DNA of 64,000 bases from Paraspadella gotoi (GCA_051294375.1 CM119267.1:13153081-13217080); one strand, 5' to 3'. Shown: positions 21,496-33,585, counted from the stretch's first letter. Program-made: numbers and translations. Notes: generated from the sequence alone by a model not told the origin.

Positions 21496-24286
21496 TAAAT
21501 GGCTCCTTCGATGAAGAGAGAAAGAAAGTCCGAATGACTCGTCATTCAGTCTTTTTTTTTCGTCTCACCTTCCCTCCCCCACTTTTTTTCCTTTCTTCTC
21601 CGATTTTTTTTCCTTTCTTCCATTTATCCTTCGATTTCACCACAGTCTCTCTCTCTCTCACTCTCTCTCTCTCTCTCTTTCACACACCTTTTACGTCGAT
21701 CAAAAAGGCGTGAAACTATTTTAGGGTTTCCTTTACACGCAATCCGTCATACGTCTTTGTTGTTGTTGTTGTTGTTGTTGTCATCAATCGTCGGAACAAA
21801 AACGATTTTCTCTTTAAAAACTCGATGTTGTGAGGATTGTAGCGACGACGACGATGAAAGGCGCGTGACGAGAAAGACGAATGACGCGATCGTCGCTTCG
21901 AAGAGACGCCATCAACTCGACGTGACGAATTCGCAAAATATACGTTGAGACGAAAGACGATGTCAAGGATGCAAAGGACGACAACGACGATATCGACGAC
22001 AAAGACGAACTACAATGACGATTACGATGACAACGACGAAGACGAAATCGTCAGTATAAAAACGATCAAACCCGATCGTCCAACATTTAGCCCCAAACCA
22101 CAAACACCAACTTGAGTCAAATCCCTAACCTCAACTCTGGTGGCAACCCCAACCCCACCCTCCTACCCGCTCTATCTCCCGCCCCACCCCACACCTCCGA
22201 CAATGAGTGTCGTAATCGTCGCGATGAGGTCCGCATTAGCGTCTCCTTTTATGTCTTCGTCCGAAGGGCGGGAGTTTTTATGGAGATATTCATTAATCGC
22301 CGTTAATTAAAAAAGGGGGGAAAGACTGACGACGGACGAAAGGCACAGACGTACGGAAGTACGGATGAGGTGGAGAGGATCATCGGGCGGATCGCGATGC
22401 GTAATAAAAGTGGAGTTGAGCAGAATATTCTGAGATTTTAAGGGAAATACTTTGATTCTACCGAATGCCGTCAGAAAATATCTTTCTACGGTGCTTCTGT
22501 ATTGTTATACACCCACAAGATAATCGTTCTCTGTCACTCTTTTTATCTGTCTGTCCGTTTACTGTCTCGCGGACATTCTCTCATAACTATTCTTCAACTG
22601 TTTGTATGAACAGTACTTAACATAAACTGATACCTACAGGCTTCCGGTCCCTTCCACGTGAATAAATTATACGCGAAACAGGCAATAAAAATCAACAACT
22701 TGAATAAATGAAGCAACAAAGGAACAAGTCGCGCTACTTTGGCTGTGAATAATGCATTAATGAAACGACGTCAGGTTTGAACTTTGACCCCGCGGATGAT
22801 TTTTCCGCTGCCGCCAGAGGGAAAGAACAAGACGTCGTGCCAAAAAAAAAGTAGTTCCGTCGCCAACTACGGGAATAAAAATGTCGGAAGATATGAGAAG
22901 AGAGAGAGAGAGAAAGAAAGAGAGAGAGAGAGAGAGAGGCTTCTTGTTTTTGCTTTGTGATTCAACGATTTTTCTTTTTGAAAACCGTCAACCGTTCCCT
23001 CAGTGCGTTTCTCCGCTCTCTATTCCGCGCCGTCTCACTCTCGCGATTCAAATCCAGCATCTCTGTCTCAGTCTCTCTCTCCTTTCCGTCTCTATCTCTC
23101 TCCCTTTCAATTGCACCTCGCACAGAAAAGCATCATCTTCCTTTGTGCGCGACGAGGCTCGGTTTCCCATTTCAGCTTCATTTAAAAGTCATTACAACCA
23201 ACTTGATTATCCGCTAATTTGCGAAAATACGAGGATGAAAATTTGCGTTTTCAATTCTCCCGCGTTGGGCGCCATCTGTCATATTAGATTTAGAAACACG
23301 GGCGGAGGAAGAGCGGGAAAGATTAGGGGAAAAAAGGGCAAACAGAGGAGAGAGATGAATGACCTGGAATAAAAATCCCTTCCCGGTTTTGTCATTGAAT
23401 ATTTATGGATGGGCCTCGTATCTGAAAATTTGAGTGGCTGTTAGACTTACATTTAATTTTTTTACGTATTTTTAAAGTTTCTTTCGTGTTTATTTTTCCC
23501 GACTATACTTACCCCTGATTCCAAAACAAAGGAGACCTTTTTAGTTGCACAATAAGACACTTTTCGGTAGGTCGGTCGGTCGGTCGGTATGTCTGTCCGT
23601 CGGACTGTCCCACTGACGTTAAAAAATCTCATTATTCGCCTATAGTTAGTTGCACACAGAAAAAACCTCAAATCTAAGGGACTGCTAGCGCCGCTTTCAG
23701 GAAATCCTAAAACTATGGAGAATAAAAGACAAAATTCCGATGCAGTACGTGTCATAAATACACAGGCTAAGAAAGTTATTGTAGTCATGTTACGTCATGT
23801 CATGTCAAAAGACGCGACGTAACACATTGGATGAACCAATTTTGTTACGCATTTTGTCGTCGTCGTCGTCGTTAGCTAAGCTTATTATCTTTGCCTTAGT
23901 CTTAGTCTTTAATGATGTTCGTCTTTGTCTTCGTCCAGTATTTATCATTAATGTAAGTTACTAAGTATGTCATTAATATCATCGCTGTTGTCGTTCTCAA
24001 ATACCCCGATTCACGTCTCCAGGTCTCGTTGCCTCTCAGCCTTTCTCTACCTCTCTCATACTTTTATATTATCTCTATCATCTCTCCTTCTTTCTCTCTT
24101 TCTCTTTCACCATTCGCTACTCACCTATTCAATCACTCGCCTCTATGGGTGATTACTCACCTTCGCTCACTGACCCAAACACTCAGCTACTCATTTCCCG
24201 CACTCAAGGCCGCGCGTCCTGCGCTCCTCGGCAGCAGCCTGTCTCTGTGACTGTCTGTCTGTAGGTCTCTCTATCTCTGTCTCCCC

Positions 24287-24326
<40 letters not shown>

Positions 24327-24429
24327 ATCACTCTCCTCCTTTGCAAATCTCTATTACGAACCAAAACTCTCATTTCTCTTTTGTGTCTTTTCTTCCGACC
24401 TCGGAGCTCCATGGGTCATTAGGGACAGA

Positions 24430-24482
24430 GAGAAAGAGAGAGAGAGAGAGAGACAGAGAGAGAGAGAGACAGAGAGAGAGAG
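24430..24482. repeat. (GA)n tract with CAGAGA interruptions
   Basis: Just outside the right arm of palindrome I. Confidence 0.85.
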
Positions 24483-24539
24483 TAGAGTAGGAGAAACCGT
24501 GGAAAAGTTGGTGATAAGAGCGAAAACAGTTTCAGAAAA

Positions 24540-25525
24540 CACTTAAGCGTTGGGCTAATGAAACTGTATGAAGGAACTCATGAAATTGGACGAATCTCAC
24601 TAGAAAAAAGAGAGATCTTGGGTAAAAAATTCATCATGTTATTGAAAGCAAAAAAAAATCTTTAAGAAGGATTAAATATAAAAGTAGAAGAAAAATTTTA
24701 ATAATAAAACATAAAACATTTTACTTGAATTTTAATTCAAAATAAAAGTGGCTTAAAATTCTTTTTACTATTGTTTTTTTCATAAAAAATCATATTTTTT
24801 TATTATAAAAAACCTCTAAATATTTTTCTTTCTTCAACTTCATGTTTTCTAAACTACATTTGAGGTCATAAAAATGTTTATATCTTTAAATAGATACAAC
24901 GCAAATCTCACAAAGACCAACCGTCCTCAAAAGTTCCATCGCTTAAAAACTTTTCCCACTTATTTCTGGCATTAATTTTCCATCAATCTTCGACTCTTCA
25001 ATTGTTTACATTTTCCTCTCATCTCAGATGGTATCTTTTATTAATTCTCTTCTTCCTCAGTTTACCTTTTGCCCGAGAATCGAGCTCCATTCGTATGTAG
25101 CCTCTGCCGCGCCCACCGGCGCCCGACCGCGACTGCTCGCCAAATCTGATCCTTCATTTTTTTTATTTTGTCATTCTCGCTCGTCCGGGCGCGGCGGTGC
25201 TTCGCTTCGCTTCCTTTCCGTTATTTCCGTTATTTCCTCCTGTCTCTACGACTTGTCTTTTTAATTTAGTTTCATTACTATATTATTCATTACTATATTG
25301 TCTTGTTTAACTATAATTCTCTCTCTTTTTTCTATTTCTTTCTATTTTTTTTCCACTTTCCTATTTCAACCTCTCCTCACTTTCAATTTCTCCTTTTTCC
25401 TCTCCTACTTCTTACAGCTTCATTATCCTTTTCATTCTCCCTTTTTTCTCTTTTTTCTGTCGCCATCTAACGCAGTCTCTCCCTCTATCGTTACCATCTC
25501 TCTCTCTCCCTTTTTTTCGCTCTTC

Positions 25526-25528
<3 letters not shown>
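24540..25528. other. No supported gene
   Basis: AT-rich to 24980. A GC-richer patch at 25066-25145 could be a short minus-strand exon (ends CAAAAG then gtaaac), but its acceptor side is purine-rich and unconvincing. T/C-rich from 25300. Confidence 0.3.
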
Positions 25529-25559
<31 letters not shown>

Positions 25560-25708
25560 NNNNNNNNNNNNNNNNNNNNNNNNNNNNNNNNNNNNNNNNN
25601 NNNNNNNNNNNNNNNNNNNNNNNNNNNNNNNNNNNNNNNNNNNNNNNNNNNNNNNNNNNNNNNNNNNNNNNNNNNNNNNNNNNNNNNNNNNNNNNNNNNN
25701 NNNNNNNN
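25529..25708. repeat. (CT)n tract running into a 149-N gap
   Basis: CT repeats from 25529 to 25559 and again after the gap (25560-25708). The gap was probably caused by the repeat. Confidence 0.9.
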
Positions 25709-26048
25709 TCTCTCTCTTTTTTTCCGTTATACGATCTTTGTTGAAAAAACCTGGCCAATTTAATGTTAAAAAAACGTATTGAGTTTTAAAGCGATGAGGG
25801 GAAGATTTTAACATCCGAAATCTTTTCCCTCTTCAAATTGAGGATATAACTATTTTCCTTTATGATATTTTTAGTTGTATTCAACTAACATATAGTTTAG
25901 TATAATGGAATGGTACTTTTGAATGTTGGTTACGTTGTTCTTTAGTATCAGAAATTTTTTTTATTTTTGTAACACAAAACTAAACTAAAACTGTATACCT
26001 TGAATTTATTTTTTAAACATATTTTTTAAAGAAGAATTTTGTTTAATT

Positions 26049-26296
26049 GTTTCAGTAACGATTTATTTTTAGTAATAACGGACATGTTTCGGCTTTTTAT
26101 TGCAAGCCTTCATCGGCGTTAACAGTTGTGAATTTAGAAACAAAATCATGTGCAAAAGTAAAGGAGAGACAGATTGAGAGAGATTGAGAGAGAGAGAAAG
26201 TTTTCCAACATAGAGGTGAGACAGGACAGTGGTCATTGGTGAGGACAGATTGAAGTTGGAGACAGGGTGAGTTTTTGAAAGGATGTGAAAATAGTC
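26049..26296 (-). repeat. Left terminal repeat of the Penelope-like element
   Basis: Inverse of 27161-27417. Homology ends at GTTTCAG on the outside and near GAAAATAGTC inside, after which the endonuclease frame begins. Confidence 0.7.
26076..26121 (-). ncRNA. Hammerhead-like ribozyme motif in the Penelope terminal repeat
   Basis: Read on the minus strand: stem I TAACG (26121-26117); core CCGATGA (26116-26110); stem II GGCTT, loop, AAGCC; core GAAA; a minimal stem III (C-AT-G) with cleavage triplet GTC ending at 26081; stem I partner CGTTA (26080-26076). This is the type I hammerhead order known from Penelope-like elements. Deviations: CTGATGA is CCGATGA here, and an extra A precedes stem II. 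Activity is therefore doubtful. The right terminal copy (27310-27385) has the same start, but the N gap and changes after it (CTGAAC) break it. Confidence 0.5.
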
Positions 26297-26652
26297 AAAG
26301 AGACCTGTCCGCTGTTGCTGAGCATTCAGCCAATACTGGCCATTCATTTAGAGAATCAAACTGTCTCGTGCTGTCCCATGACCAAAACTGGTTCTCAAGA
26401 GTTAATAGAGAGGCAATCTACATCAAAGCTCTGAAGCCCTCTTTGAACAGTGATGGAGAACGATTTGATCTCCCTACAAGCTATGATTCGCTTATAAAAA
26501 GCGTGGTGGAGACCCCGCCACCACCACGACTGCACAATGATTCCCCTGTCTCGAGACAGGCAACGAGACAGGCAGAGACCCTTAGGCAGGCAATGGGCAG
26601 ACGATGCCTCTCCCTTAAATGTAGCAACTCAGTCCCTCCCTCTGTGGAATGA
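26297..26652 (+). pseudogene. Penelope-type polyprotein, C-terminal fragment (GIY-YIG endonuclease end)
   Basis: In-frame remnant of about 118 codons ending at a stop (26650-26652). Motifs in order: LSAVAEH and TGHSF, then LSHDQNWFSRVNREAIYIK, and LKPSLNSDGERFDLP followed by SYDSLIK. The pattern AEH...GH...W..R..REA..I....P.LN.D matches the C-terminal end of GIY-YIG endonuclease domains in Penelope-like and related retroelements, with the Glu of REA in the catalytic position. The N-terminal GIY-YIG half and the reverse transcriptase are absent because the left terminal copy joins at about 26296. The frame is intact but cannot be active alone. Confidence 0.6.
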
Positions 26653-27160
26653 GCGTCACCCAAAATGATGGCTACAGGAGGGAGAGGAGGTCACCACTCC
26701 TGTCGCAAAAGCGGCAAGAACGGACAGCCGACCGCCTCGCCAACAGGCGAGAAGAGGGCAGTCGGCAAGGCGTATCAGGCCAGAGAGACTTTTTTCCATT
26801 TTTCCACAAGGGACGTTATCTTATGCTGCATTCACCAGCTCGGTGAGTCTGTCATCTCAGCCAATGACACCCTCATGACCCGACCTCATTGAACAGGCCT
26901 TTCATTTGCAAAAGCCAAGGGGGGCCAGCTCATTTTGAGCTCTATCTTATTTCTTATACTTTAACTTTCTCTTTTACTTATTTATCCCTAACCACTGTAT
27001 CATTTCAAATTTCAAATTTCATTTTTCACAATTATAATCTGCACATTAATTTTTTAATTAATTTTATAAATAGTTAACTGTTAAAATATTCAATTAGTTT
27101 ACGAAGAAATTTTGCACAATGTATGAATTTACAAACCGATTTCTCTCTCTCTTTCATCTG
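26653..27160 (+). other. 3' untranslated part of the Penelope-like element
   Basis: Sequence between the stop codon and the right terminal repeat. Short frames here (26649-26892) are not recognisable. Confidence 0.4.
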
Positions 27161-27222
27161 GACCATTTTCACTTCCTTCCAAAAACTCATCCTATCTGTC
27201 CCCAACTTCAATCTGTCCTCAC

Positions 27223-27262
<40 letters not shown>

Positions 27263-27417
27263 CTCTCTCCTTAACTTTTGCACATGATTTTGTTTTCAAT
27301 TTCACAACTGTTAACGCCGATGAAGGCTTGCAATAAAAAGNNNNNNNNNNNNNNNNNNNNNNNNNTAAAAGAGCTGAACATGTCCGTTATAACTAAAATA
27401 AAATCGTTTACTGAAAC
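27161..27417 (+). repeat. Right terminal repeat of the Penelope-like element
   Basis: Carries a longer (CT)n tract than its partner (27225-27260) and a 25-N gap at 27341-27365. Outer end CTGAAAC at 27411-27417. Confidence 0.7.
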
Positions 27418-28420
27418 CGTAACGAAAAAAAGGACATATCGCACATAACATATTTTTTGTTAAATATTTATTTTTAGAAATTCAATGGTGATATTTTAAA
27501 AAAAAATAATCTCTCTCTTTTTTATCATATCGCAATAACATATTTTTTTAAATATTTTTTTTTAAAAATTCAAGTGAATTTTTAAAAAAAATATTTTTCT
27601 CGTTTATCCTCTCCTTTTTTCCCTCCGCCTTTTAGGAAAAAAAAACCTTCAAAAAATATTATTCCCGGCGCTTCTCAGACATTTTAAATTCGTTTCGCTT
27701 TCTTACCCTCCTTTTTCCTTTTTTTCTTTTTTTTTCCTTTTTTCTTCCCGCCTCCGCTTCATATTTCACTTCATTTTTGGCATCATTGTTTTCCTGCTTC
27801 GCCTTCTAATAGTTCGCCTCCTCTGCATAATTTCTTTTCTTTTCTCATTCCGCCTCTCATTCATCCTCCATCTCTCTCCGTCTCTCTCTCTTTTTTCTTT
27901 CTTCCACTCTGTCTCTTAAAACGTACTTTCTCTCCATCTTCTTTTGTCATTCTTCGTCTGATATTTTCAAACAAATTTTAGACCTCGTACCTAGTAGTTT
28001 CCATTTTTTTTTTTCAACTGAAGTCCCGATATCTCACAGCTCTTTTCAATTAGACAAATTCTGGTCAATCGCTTAAAGCAGCCGTCGCAGCCACCCTTAG
28101 CCGCCGCCCCAGCCGCGGCAGATAGGCAAACCCCTTTCTCCAGCACCGCCTTCGCCACGTCTCTCTAATCTCAACAACAGCTCAGCCACGCCTTCCTCCA
28201 CTAATTCTTTCCTTCCCTCTTCTCCCTTTAAAATTTACTCTCAGGCTTAATCTCCTGTTTCTTCCTCCCTTTCCTCCTCCGCTCTCTCCCCAACTCCCCC
28301 TCCCCTCCACCTCCATCTCCCGGTGAAAAAACTCGGGTTCCGAAGTCGTGATGTTGCCCAAACATTTTAAGATAAATGAAGGCGGCGCCTCGAGACGACA
28401 ACCGCGCGATGGAGAAGGAA
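27418..28420. other. No supported gene
   Basis: T/C-rich sequence, with a GC-rich patch at 28080-28170 rich in GCCGC. No frame shows a domain. Confidence 0.4.
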
Positions 28421-28739
28421 NNNNNNNNNNNNNNNNNNNNNNNNNNNNNNNNNNNNNNNNNNNNNNNNNNNNNNNNNNNNNNNNNNNNNNNNNNNNNNNN
28501 NNNNNNNNNNNNNNNNNNNNNNNNNNNNNNNNNNNNNNNNNNNNNNNNNNNNNNNNNNNNNNNNNNNNNNNNNNNNNNNNNNNNNNNNNNNNNNNNNNNN
28601 NNNNNNNNNNNNNNNNNNNNNNNNNNNNNNNNNNNNNNNNNNNNNNNNNNNNNNNNNNNNNNNNNNNNNNNNNNNNNNNNNNNNNNNNNNNNNNNNNNNN
28701 NNNNNNNNNNNNNNNNNNNNNNNNNNNNNTTTTTTTCTC
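28421..28739. other. Assembly gap, 319 N
   Basis: Frames drawn across it are artefacts. Confidence 1.
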
Positions 28740-29425
28740 TCTCTCCTCCTTTGTTGAAGGAGAAAAAAGGAGAAAAGCTGTTAGCGCCGAGAGTCGAGAT
28801 GGTTTTTCTTCATTTTTTTTCTCTCTCTTTCTCTCTCTGTCTCTCTTTCTGTTCTATTTCATTCTTTTGTTCCGCAATATACATTTTCTCCTTCTCTACC
28901 AGTTTCTTTTCGGTCTATTTTATTCCATATTCTATCCTCTTTTTTCTAATTTGAATCGTAAAGCGCTCACTTTCACATCCCTGCCTCTCACTTTCCCTCT
29001 CTCTCTCTCTCTCTCTCTCTTTCCCGCGTTTTCCTATCCAATTCTAAAAGCACAAATCAAACGAGTCGGCCGGAGTTTTTCCCCGGAAAGGGCAGGTGTT
29101 CTTTCCCCTCGGGGTGTTTCTTTCTCGGAAGGGTCAGTGAGAAGGAGTGGAAAGGGTGAACGTGCTCAGGTGTGAATATAAGGCGTGATGGTTGTCGGGG
29201 ATTTTGAAAATGGTAAGTGCCAGAATGTAAATGGATTTTTTTATAAATAATTAATCAAATACTTTATCTTTCACTGCGATTTATTATTAATCAATCATAG
29301 AAGTCCCACCAATTCACACCTCTATCGCAAAACCGCTCCTAAGACCATTTTCCGATCACACTTTTTCCCCTAGAAAAAACCCTGAGTTTCACACACGTTC
29401 AATCAATCACATCCCCTTTTCAATC
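28740..29425. other. No supported gene; possible exon end near 29169
   Basis: T/C-rich to 29040. A short patch at 29050-29170 reads as a Ser/Arg/Gly-rich frame ending CAG then gtgtga, too little to call an exon. Confidence 0.25.
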
Positions 29426-30322
29426 NNNNNNNNNNNNNNNNNNNNNNNNNNNNNNNNNNNNNNNNNNNNNNNNNNNNNNNNNNNNNNNNNNNNNNNNNNN
29501 NNNNNNNNNNNNNNNNNNNNNNNNNNNNNNNNNNNNNNNNNNNNNNNNNNNNNNNNNNNNNNNNNNNNNNNNNNNNNNNNNNNNNNNNNNNNNNNNNNNN
29601 NNNNNNNNNNNNNNNNNNNNNNNNNNNNNNNNNNNNNNNNNNNNNNNNNNNNNNNNNNNNNNNNNNNNNNNNNNNNNNNNNNNNNNNNNNNNNNNNNNNN
29701 NNNNNNNNNNNNNNNNNNNNNNNNNNNNNNNNNNNNNNNNNNNNNNNNNNNNNNNNNNTTTCTTTTCCAAGTCTCTCTTTGTCTTTCTTTTTTTGTAGGT
29801 TTTTGTTTGACTCTGTGAAATCGTCATTGTCAAATTCTTTCTCGATGGCTGAAAATAAATAANNNNNNNNNNNNNNNNNNNNNNNNNNNNNNNNNNNNNN
29901 NNNNNNNNNNNNNNNNNNNNNNNNNNNNNNNNNNNNNNNNNNNNNNNNNNNNNNNNNNNNNNNNNNNNNNNNNNNNNNNNNNNNNNNNNNNNNNNNNNNN
30001 NNNNNNNNNNNNNNNNNNNNNNNNNNNNNNNNNNNNNNNNNNNNNNNNNNNNNNNNNNNNNNNNNNNNNNNNNNNNNNNNNTTGTACGAATACGTCCTTG
30101 ACCTATATAATAGTATATACTCAGAAAGGTAAAAATAAATTGAAATAAAACTTATTTAATGAAAGAATTGGCTCTAGGTCGAGGTCCCATTTTAAAATCA
30201 CCAACCCCTTTTCTAAATTTANNNNNNNNNNNNNNNNNNNNNNNNNNNNNNNNNNNNNNNNNNNNNNNNNNNNNNNNNNNNNNNNNNNNNNNNNNNNNNN
30301 NNNNNNNNNNNNNNNNNNNNNN
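29426..30322. other. Three assembly gaps (333, 219 and 101 N) with short islands
   Basis: Gaps at 29426-29758, 29863-30081 and 30222-30322. The islands between them are AT-rich with no feature. Confidence 0.95.
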
Positions 30323-30717
30323 CTTTATTATATTATGCTTAAACCTTATTAAACACAATTTTGCACTATTAATTATTAACTGTTAAAAATGTTAATCTTA
30401 AACTGATTGCGCTCAGATAAAGAGAAATAAACTCTAACAAGATAATGCATCCTTAAAACCAAAGCTGAACAAATAAAGGAATCTTAAATATGAGCAGGTT
30501 AACTCTTTAAGTAATAAAATTTCAAAGTATTATTATTCATTAATTAGTTAATATATACTATAACTCATGTTAATCATTAACATTGCTAAAGACTTTATTT
30601 AGCTACAGGAAAAACCGTAAAACATAACTAATATTAAAATCAAAAATCCAATAAGACACATTTTAGAATTATATCCTGCAAATGATCTAAATAAGATTGA
30701 AAAATTCATCTATTTAA

Positions 30718-31173
30718 GATCATATTAAATAATCATCTCTTACAGTTGGACTTCTCTTTTTCTCTCTCTTTCTTTCTCTCATTTGTTTGTTTTATTTATA
30801 ATGAATGATTCATCGCATCAATGAATGATTATCATCACATCAATGAATGACTATTATCGCATTAATCATTTGGTTATCATCGTATTAATTATTAGTTATT
30901 GGTTATCATCACATCAATTTTTTGTCTTTTTTTTAATTTCTTTATTTTCTCCTCTCGTCTGGCGAGATCACTATTCTTTTAAGATTTTTTATCTCTACTC
31001 GCTTGCCTCATTCCACCATCTCTCTCTCATTCTCTCTCTCTCTCTCTCCGCCATCTCTCTCTCTCTCTGCTTTCTCTCTCTCTTATCTCTCCCTGACTCC
31101 CCGGGTTTTGAATACTCGAAGGATTTGGAACTAAACCGGAATCTTCATTCTTCTCGCGAGTTCTTCCCGGTAT
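30718..31173 (+). repeat. Duplicated segment across a gap, left copy
   Basis: Begins GATCATATTAAATAATCATC and ends TTCTTCCCGGTAT directly before a 25-N gap. The same segment restarts directly after the gap (31199-31647) with small indels. Probably two contig ends that overlap but were not merged. Confidence 0.85.
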
Positions 31174-31198
31174 NNNNNNNNNNNNNNNNNNNNNNNNN
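31174..31198. other. Assembly gap, 25 N
   Basis: Separates two copies of the same segment of about 450 bp. Confidence 1.
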
Positions 31199-31647
31199 GA
31201 TCATATTAAATAATCATCTCTTACGTTGATTCTTCTCTTTTCTCTCTCTTCTCTTCTCTCTCCATTTGTTTGTTTTATTTAAATGAATGATTCATCGCAT
31301 CAATGAATGATTATATCACATCAATGAATGACTATTATCGCATTAATCATTTGGTTATCATCGTATTAATTATTGAGTTATTGGTTATCATCACATCAAT
31401 TTTTTTTTTTTTAATTTCTTTATTTTCTCCTTCGTCTGCGAGATCACTATTCTTTTAAGATTTTTTATCTCTACTCGCTTGCCTCATTCCACCATCTCTC
31501 TCTCATTCTCTCTCTCTCTCTCCGCCATCTCTCTCTCTCTCTGCTTTTCTCTCTCTCTTATCTCTCCCTGACTCCCCGGGTTTTGAATACTCGAAGGATT
31601 TGAACTAAACCGGAATCTTCATTCTTCTCGCGAGTTCTTCCCGGTAT
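31199..31647 (+). repeat. Duplicated segment across a gap, right copy
   Basis: Same order and orientation as 30718-31173, about 449 against 456 bases. Differences are indels in runs such as CTTTTCTCT and in TTTTTT lengths. Confidence 0.85.
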
Positions 31648-31984
31648 AATTCCTCCCCCCCTATCTCGCCCGCCAATTCCCCCCCCCCAAACTAAATTCT
31701 TTTTCCCGTCAACCGCTTTTTTTTAGATTTGACAAAGAAAAAAACGCGCGCATTCCTTTAATTTCTCATTCTCTCTCTCTCTCTCACTCTCTCTCTCTTT
31801 TTCTTTTTTAATTTGCGACAGAATTTCTTTCTTTTTTTTAATTTAAACTTTTTGTGGTTTTACGTTTAATTCCATGGATTAGGAGAAAGGAAGAGCGAGA
31901 GAGAGACGTTGATAGAAATGGTAAGGGTTCCGTGAGAGATGCATTGTTTTTATTTATTAACCCACCTGTTTTTTGTTTTTTTTT

Positions 31985-32052
31985 ATTTTTTAAATCTTAA
32001 AAATAGTAAATTTTTTAAATCTTAAAAATAGTAATTTTTTAAATCTTAATTT
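31985..32052. repeat. TTTTTTAAATCTTAAAAATAG tandem repeat
   Basis: Nearly three units of about 24-27 bases. Confidence 0.8.
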
Positions 32053-32746
32053 TCTTTTTAATAGAGGCTAGAGTGTGTAGTACTTGGTTTGTGATTAGGG
32101 TTAGGGACTACCATTTAGAGTTAGAGGCTAGGGTTAGTTTTCAAGATTAGGTGAGGGTCAGGGATTGGCTTATAAGTTTAAGTATATATTTAAGAAAAAG
32201 GGTCATTCAAATCAACTTGAAAATAGGCAAAAATTTTTAAATTTTTAAATTTCAACTTGTATCCTTGAAAATGAAACGTTTTTAAACTTTAACCCTGAAT
32301 TCTTTCTAACTGGAACACGTTTATCAAAATGTCTCTCTATTACATTTTCACAAATGTTTTTAAGATTACTAATCAAATTTTTAAATAAATATTATTGCAA
32401 TCGTTTTGGCTGCAACTCTTTAAATTCAGTGTAGATTCAGTGTAGATTCAGTGTAGATCGAATTTCTTTACCATCTATTTATCTAAAGATTTTGTTCAAG
32501 ACTGGAAAACCAACAGAGTAACAAGATTAATTGTTTAACTCTCCCCTTCTAAATTTGCCTTTACCGAGTTTTAACAGAATGTTTACATATAATTAAAAAC
32601 TTTTTTGGTGATTACTGGTGATTACAATGTATTTCCCGATGTATTAGCTCTAATACATCAAAAATTACGCATTGTTAAGTTGAATGACCTTTCCTCTTAA
32701 GTTTAAAAGCTTAAGGTTAAAATTTAATTCTAGGATAAACTGAAAT
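32053..32746. other. No recognisable feature
   Basis: AT-rich sequence. Near 32095 is a short GATTAGGGTTAGGGAC stretch: two telomere-like hexamers, not an array. Confidence 0.4.
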
Positions 32747-32965
32747 AGAGCAACAGCAGGGTTGCCTGTGATTCCCATTGGTATGGGGCATCTCACTGGG
32801 GGCTTCCGACCTTCAGTGACGCCTGCTGTCACTGGCGCGGTTACCATAGGACGGTCTTGCTTTGCCAACACAGAGGGAAGTCGTTAGGACTGTGGATGGA
32901 AGGGAACGATTGGGATGATGCTTTCCCCCTCTGAGCCAATGAAATTGGTCTATCGGTCGCTGAGG
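32747..32965 (-). repeat. Interspersed repeat family 3, copy 2 (inverted)
   Basis: Reverse-complement match to 4240-4448, including the same landmarks and the same open peptide frame (MLAKQDRP, VTAPVTAGVTEGR). Homology ends where copy 1 reads GCAATAGTATAC and this copy GCTCTATTTCAG, so both copies share one boundary. Confidence 0.55.
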
Positions 32966-33026
32966 CCTAAGCTTTGATAAATATTCTACTTTTTTTATTA
33001 AATTTAAAAGGAAAAAAATACCTACC

Positions 33027-33029
<3 letters not shown>

Positions 33030-33068
<39 letters not shown>
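33030..33068. repeat. (CT)n microsatellite
   Basis: About 38 bases. Confidence 0.9.
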
Positions 33069-33071
<3 letters not shown>

Positions 33072-33289
33072 TTGACCGATTCCCCGGTGACCTCTTCGTC
33101 CACCAACGACCCTCTTAAGTGACCTTTGGAGTCACCTCTCCGCCGACCTCTCCAGAGATACCCCCCTCTTCCACCTCGAAGGTCTTTATGACCCTCGCCT
33201 CTACCTTTCGCCCTTATCCAGGCATCATGGAGTTTGGAAAACGAATGTGGAGAAGTGGAATTCTCAAACAGAAACGAAAGACGTATTAA

Positions 33290-33585
33290 TGATAAGATGT
33301 ATTAATTAATCAAATAATTAATCAGTTAATCAATTAGTCAATTAATTAACCAATAATTAATCAACAATTAATCAGTCAATTAATTAAATCAATTTATTTA
33401 TCTATTAATTAATTTTTCAATCAATAAATCAATCATTCAAGTCAATCGTTATTGGTATTATTGTCATCGACGCCATCGCCATCCTAAAAACAAACTAAAT
33501 TATTATTTTAGTTTAGATAGTTTGTATTAATTAATAAATTAATTAATTACCGCTATTGATCGTAGGCAGATCCGACATTGTCCGT
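33290..33585 (-). mobile_element. Hairpin-ended repeat family 2, partial copy D
   Basis: AATTAATT-type tract followed by GATCGTAGGCAGATCCGACATTG, the same end as copies B and C. The hairpin end is missing. The tract has AATCAATTAATC variants. Confidence 0.45.

Larger units (their letters stand above)
26049..27417 (+). mobile_element. Penelope-like element, 5'-truncated, with inverted terminal copies
   Basis: Inverted terminal repeats of about 250 bp (26049-26296 and 27161-27417) flank a coding remnant resembling the end of a Penelope-like polyprotein. Penelope-like elements are retroelements with a reverse transcriptase and usually a C-terminal GIY-YIG endonuclease. They often insert with a partial copy in inverse orientation, as seen here, and their terminal repeats often hold hammerhead ribozymes. 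The reverse transcriptase part is missing. A 25-N gap (27341-27365) damages the right repeat. Confidence 0.65.

Noticed and set aside
25066-25145. Possible minus-strand exon (VGAAEATYEWSSILGQK, then gtaaac donor)
   Set aside because: The acceptor side is purine-rich, both strands are open, and no family match can be seen; too weak to annotate as an exon.
32095-32110. Telomere-like TTAGGGTTAGGG; a similar GGGGTTAGGGTTTG near 18430
   Set aside because: Only two hexamers at most, which is expected by chance; not an interstitial telomere array.
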